Origin: Triglochin maritima
Lineage: Eukaryota > Streptophyta > Magnoliopsida > Alismatales > Juncaginaceae
Direction: 5' to 3'
Assembly: GCA_963682175.1 (NCBI GenBank)
Contig: OY821775.1
Coordinates: 1,054,001 to 1,118,000 of the forward strand
Length of the DNA stretch: 64,000 nucleotides
The notes beneath the pieces are model-generated. The model saw only the letters and a program-made list of their open reading frames with translations, had not been told where the DNA came from and made no database searches. This document shows, piece by piece, positions 60,785-64,000 of the stretch (the first letter of the stretch is position 1; every line of letters starts with the position of its first letter). Both the position numbers and the translations under genes were made by a program.

Positions 60785-62200
60785 TATATATATGTGACTG
60801 AGTTTACAAAAAACGTGATTACATCAAAAGCTCGTAAACAGGAAATATACATATGTAATCACAACCACCTCAAAAGGAAAAAACAGGATCTGGTCCCGAA
60901 CACCTCCTCCGTAGTCACCACACTCCTAACGCCGCTCTCGGCCTGCAAAGCGACATGAACTATGCTTGAGTTTCCATAAGGAAATCCCGAATGTCAAACC
61001 CTAACACATGAATGAAACAATGAATACGAAAAACCACAAAAGAACACAAGCCTCACAACTGAAAACCACCAACAATTGCCTCATTCACCGGAGTCACGGT
61101 TTTGCCTCATTCGCCAGAGCCACGGCAATAACAACCACAATCCGCTCAAAGAGCCACCACTGATCGCTATAGGGTTGGCCTATCTGTATGTTGCCCCAAA
61201 AGGACCGATGAACCCGTTGCCTTCTAGCCGATCAACAACAACAAGGAAAACACCAAAATTGTGTAAAAACGGTCGAACGAAAAGCAGCTCACCGGTCGAC
61301 CGATTCCTCACCCAGAGGACTGTCCCAACTGAAAAACCCGCCGATCGGTCGAACGACAAAGGGGACCCGTTCGACCGAAAAGCACAAGTAAAACCTTTTC
61401 GCAAACAAAGATCAAACGGTCGGACAACCCAACACATTCGGTCGACCAAAAACCACCAGTAAAACTCACCAACAATTCACACTACACGGTCGACCGAAAC
61501 AACACTTCCGGTCGACCGACCATTAAGTTAACTTAAGTCGTCGGTCGGACGAGTCAAACAGGCGGTCGGCCGTTTAGATGGTCAACGCCCAAACCGACCT
61601 ACGACAGTACTTTTGGTCGACCGGCAATGGGATCCCGTTCGACCGAAAGTACCCAGAGCCTTCATCTCTCGCTCCAATTGCACCACCGGTCGACCACCCA
61701 AAGGTATCGTTCAGCCGGTGCGAGGGATGTTGCCTAAAATACACTATAACTGGTCGACCGAACCCAAAACACCGGTCGACCGTTATAGTGCAGAAAAACT
61801 GTTGTGCATGTCCGACGAGCCATTCGGCCTACCGCCGACCGCTCCCACCCCACACTAAACATAGGTGAGCGTAAAAGCAAGTTTGACATACCTTAAGGCT
61901 TGAAGAAACCTTTGAAGAATCATGGCGAACTTCTCCGCGCAACACTCCTTCTTCGGTGAACTCCACGACCACGATCCCCTAGACTTTGGCAACCCTCCGA
62001 GCCTCTCCGGGTGTCGTCGATCACGCCTCACAACTTCTCCTCCTGGAACGTGGAAGCAAAAGAGAGAGAGAGAGAGTGAGAGAGTTCAACCTATAAATAT
62101 CTTACATCCATTCATCTCAATCATCCATCCAACTCCACTCCATCTCAGCCGTCCAATCTAAACTCCTAAACACCACCAAAACATCGTTAAAACTCAATTA
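60785..62200. mobile_element. LTR-like repeat rich in GGTCGACCG motifs (copy 3)
   Basis: The first part matches 17,070-17,170 ('GATTACATCAAAAGCTCGTAAAC', 'CCTCAAAAGGAAAAA-CAGGATCTG-TCCC', 'CTCCTCCGTAGTCACC'). The middle, 61,270-61,790, is dense in GGTCGACCG and GGTCGACCGA motifs. A (GA)n tract (62,060-62,078) and CCTATAAATATC lie near the right end. There is no coding capacity. It ends right before the last exon of the lipoyl synthase pseudogene and may have truncated that gene's 3' flank. Confidence 0.45.
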
Positions 62201-62203
62201 GGA

Positions 62204-63183
62204 TTAGGATCCCACATATGTTGCACGATCCGCTTCAATCATTGATTTGATGTAAAATTCACCAGCCTTGTACGATGACCTGACCATGGGACCGGAGGCC
62301 ACGTACCGAAATCCATGTTAAGAGCCAAACAAGAAAATGGAGTGTAAACAATAGATAGTTAGATACTACATAATTCAAATCCTGGTGCTGCCAGGGCGAC
62401 TAACAAAGAAAACACGGGCACCTGGTTAAGTTGAAAAATAGTAGGCGACTTGTTAGTTTGAAGTCCAGGGCCCCCTCTTATTCTATCAATGTCATAATGG
62501 CAGATTAGAATGTTTTTCGATGATAGGTAATATTGGCAGGTAGAATGTATCCAACAGGGTTACGGCAAGACCGGAATTTGGGAATAAAATTTCTAAATGG
62601 AAGGGTCAGCGTAAGTCTGTAACTGTAACTAATGCATGTATTGGAGTCAACTTACTAGAGAATGATAGTCAAATTGTTTAAAGCAATGCACGTGGAGAAG
62701 AGAGTGTGTTGGAAGGACCTCACGTAAAAAATAATGAAAAATAAGACGTAAGGCAGCCGTTTGAACTTGGAAAAACCAAGTATTTTTGTTCAATGACTAA
62801 ACAATTTTACTTATTACTTATTTCCGGAGATTCAAAACTAAAAACAAACACCGGTACTATGTTTATTCATAACAAAATCAATGATTCACTAAATTATTTC
62901 TCTTCCTTTCCCTATTTGATTGCCAAAACATAAACAATTAGATGACAAGGGAGAATTTTATAAAAGGTACTACTAAGCAGTTATGCAACGCCTAAATGGC
63001 ACAGCTTGAAGTCTTGAACGTGATATAAGTCATTGTTAAGAACATCCATAGATCAAAACTAAAAATGCCGGAAAAATTATAGTAATAGTCTCCCAAACAA
63101 GCCTTCTAAGGATTTTGATTAACCATTTTTACTTAGGGATCCACTTAATCATAGAACGACGTCCATACAAGGGAGAAGCTCTT

Positions 63184-63226
<43 letters not shown>

Positions 63227-63907
63227 GGAGACTGGAAAGGTAAAGGAAAAGTTATTTGGAGTTTCACAGGAATTCCTTCAAACCCAAAGACGGAAACCCA
63301 TGGTTCCATTGCCTACCTTAGCTATGCAACACACCATAACACGAAGTGTAAAACTATCAAATAGTCGATACTTGAATTGTAACTATGTTAGGCTAAACAA
63401 TTCCGGGTTCCTATAATGTGATAAGGTTTATAAACTTACAGATGCCATATAGGTGATATCCAACGAGGCAACGATAGTAGATATCAAAGTGCAATGCTGA
63501 ATAAAATAGTAATAAGTAAGAACTTACCATATCCACGCCAATGGAACGGTATCTCTCAAATGCTTCTGGTGTTATATATTCAGAGACTGGCATGTGCCGC
63601 TTTGAAGGCCTCATATATTGACCAAAGGTCATAACATCAACACCAGCAGCTCTTACCTTTTCCATGGTAGAAAGCACCTGGTCGGATGTCTCTCCACATC
63701 CCAGCATTATTGATGTTTTAGTTTAAGTGCCATCCGGAGCATACTTTTTAGCCATTTTCAGAACATCAATTGATTGTTTGAAGTTAGCATGCCTATCTCT
63801 AACGAAACACTGTAATTCCTCAACAGTCTCAATGTTATGAGCAAAAACATCCAAATCAGACGTAGCAACTTTCTCAACACAGCCAGAATCTCCCCGAAAG
63901 TCGGGAA
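62204..63907 (-). pseudogene. Plastid lipoyl synthase (LIP1p) pseudogene, 3' part
   Basis: Lipoyl synthases are radical-SAM enzymes that insert sulfur into the octanoyl group of lipoyl domains; the plastid form serves plastid pyruvate dehydrogenase. The internal exon (63907-63528) reads [27 protein letters not shown] and [20 protein letters not shown], closer to the plastid than the mitochondrial form. The last exon (62314-62204) gives [20 protein letters not shown] and a stop. Two lesions: a TAA at 63,723-63,725, replacing the Leu before TKTSIML, and an AT in place of the AG acceptor before 62,314. The intron between (1.2 kb) contains a 39-nt poly-G tract. The 5' part lies beyond the window end. 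Both lesions would abolish the product, so this copy is probably not functional. Confidence 0.85.
63186..63224. repeat. 39-nt poly-G tract
   Basis: Uninterrupted run of 39 G in the intron of the lipoyl synthase pseudogene. Such long runs are rare in assembled plant DNA and may be an assembly artefact or a G-quadruplex-forming site. Confidence 0.95.
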
Positions 63908-64000
63908 CTGCAGACATGACACATGCAGAAGCAAATAAAATACAAACACAATCAAAATTTGTCATAAGGGCAAGCATGCCTTTCTCATAGAAACATTAGA

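Noticed and set aside
1..64000. Search for CRISPR arrays, bacterial operons, rRNA or organelle DNA
   Set aside because: The window is plant nuclear DNA with spliced genes and DNA transposons. The tandem units are multi-kilobase gene duplications, not spacer arrays, and no rRNA or organelle-like coding block was seen.

Overview
This window is nuclear DNA of a flowering plant, most likely a eudicot. Evidence: GT-AG introns, AT-rich intergenic DNA dense in transposons, and host genes with plant-only relatives (STICHEL-like, HCF173-like Rossmann/CIA30, plastid lipoyl synthase, C2-domain CAR, GTE bromodomain). I cannot name the species. All family calls come from reading translations by eye; no database search was run.

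Layout. 1-8,057: intergenic DNA, then an intact six-exon STICHEL-like gene (+). 8,097-16,600: transposon ground with a PIF/Harbinger element (TTA target duplication) that carries a decayed transposase split by a hAT-type MITE, a 1.85 kb fold-back element with 9-bp target duplications, a TIR element with a strong palindrome, and a second hAT MITE with a perfect 8-bp duplication. 16,950-26,500: LTR-like GGTCGACCG-rich repeats, a gene-less relic of the tandem unit described next, and a long-TIR element carrying gene-like GC-rich fragments. 26,518-35,748: three tandem units (2,747, 2,836 and 2,836 bp) plus a truncated fourth, each full unit holding one four-exon gene for a small secreted cysteine-rich peptide precursor. 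35,750-38,700: remains of a transposon-type gene (-). 38,762-40,990: a diverged copy of the peptide gene with a premature stop. 42,328-48,141: an HCF173-like Rossmann/CIA30 gene (-) with nearly all exons present but two disabling lesions. 48,685-49,300: a small intact unknown gene. 50,476-54,909: a truncated RRM gene followed by a GTE-type bromodomain pseudogene. 56,782-57,922: an intact C2-domain CAR gene. 59,546-60,166: a predicted acylated protein gene (-). 60,780-62,200: another GGTCGACCG-rich repeat. 62,204-end: a plastid lipoyl synthase pseudogene (-).

The most interesting object is the peptide array. Each precursor has a signal peptide, an acidic spacer built from two duplicated 45-bp symmetric-phase exons, and a basic Trp/Tyr/Arg-rich C-terminal domain with eight cysteines spaced CC-x10-C-x3-C-x4-CC-x6-C-x3-C. 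This looks like two fused modules of the CC-xn-C-x3-C type known from Impatiens Ib-AMP antimicrobial peptides, and it may be an undescribed defence-peptide family. Relics of the same unit are scattered from 8 to 41 kb, so the family has duplicated here repeatedly.

A second theme is decay: the Rossmann/CIA30, lipoyl synthase, bromodomain and RRM genes are all broken, while STICHEL-like, CAR and the acylated-protein gene are intact. A fractionating duplicate segment would explain this; sequence error is the alternative.
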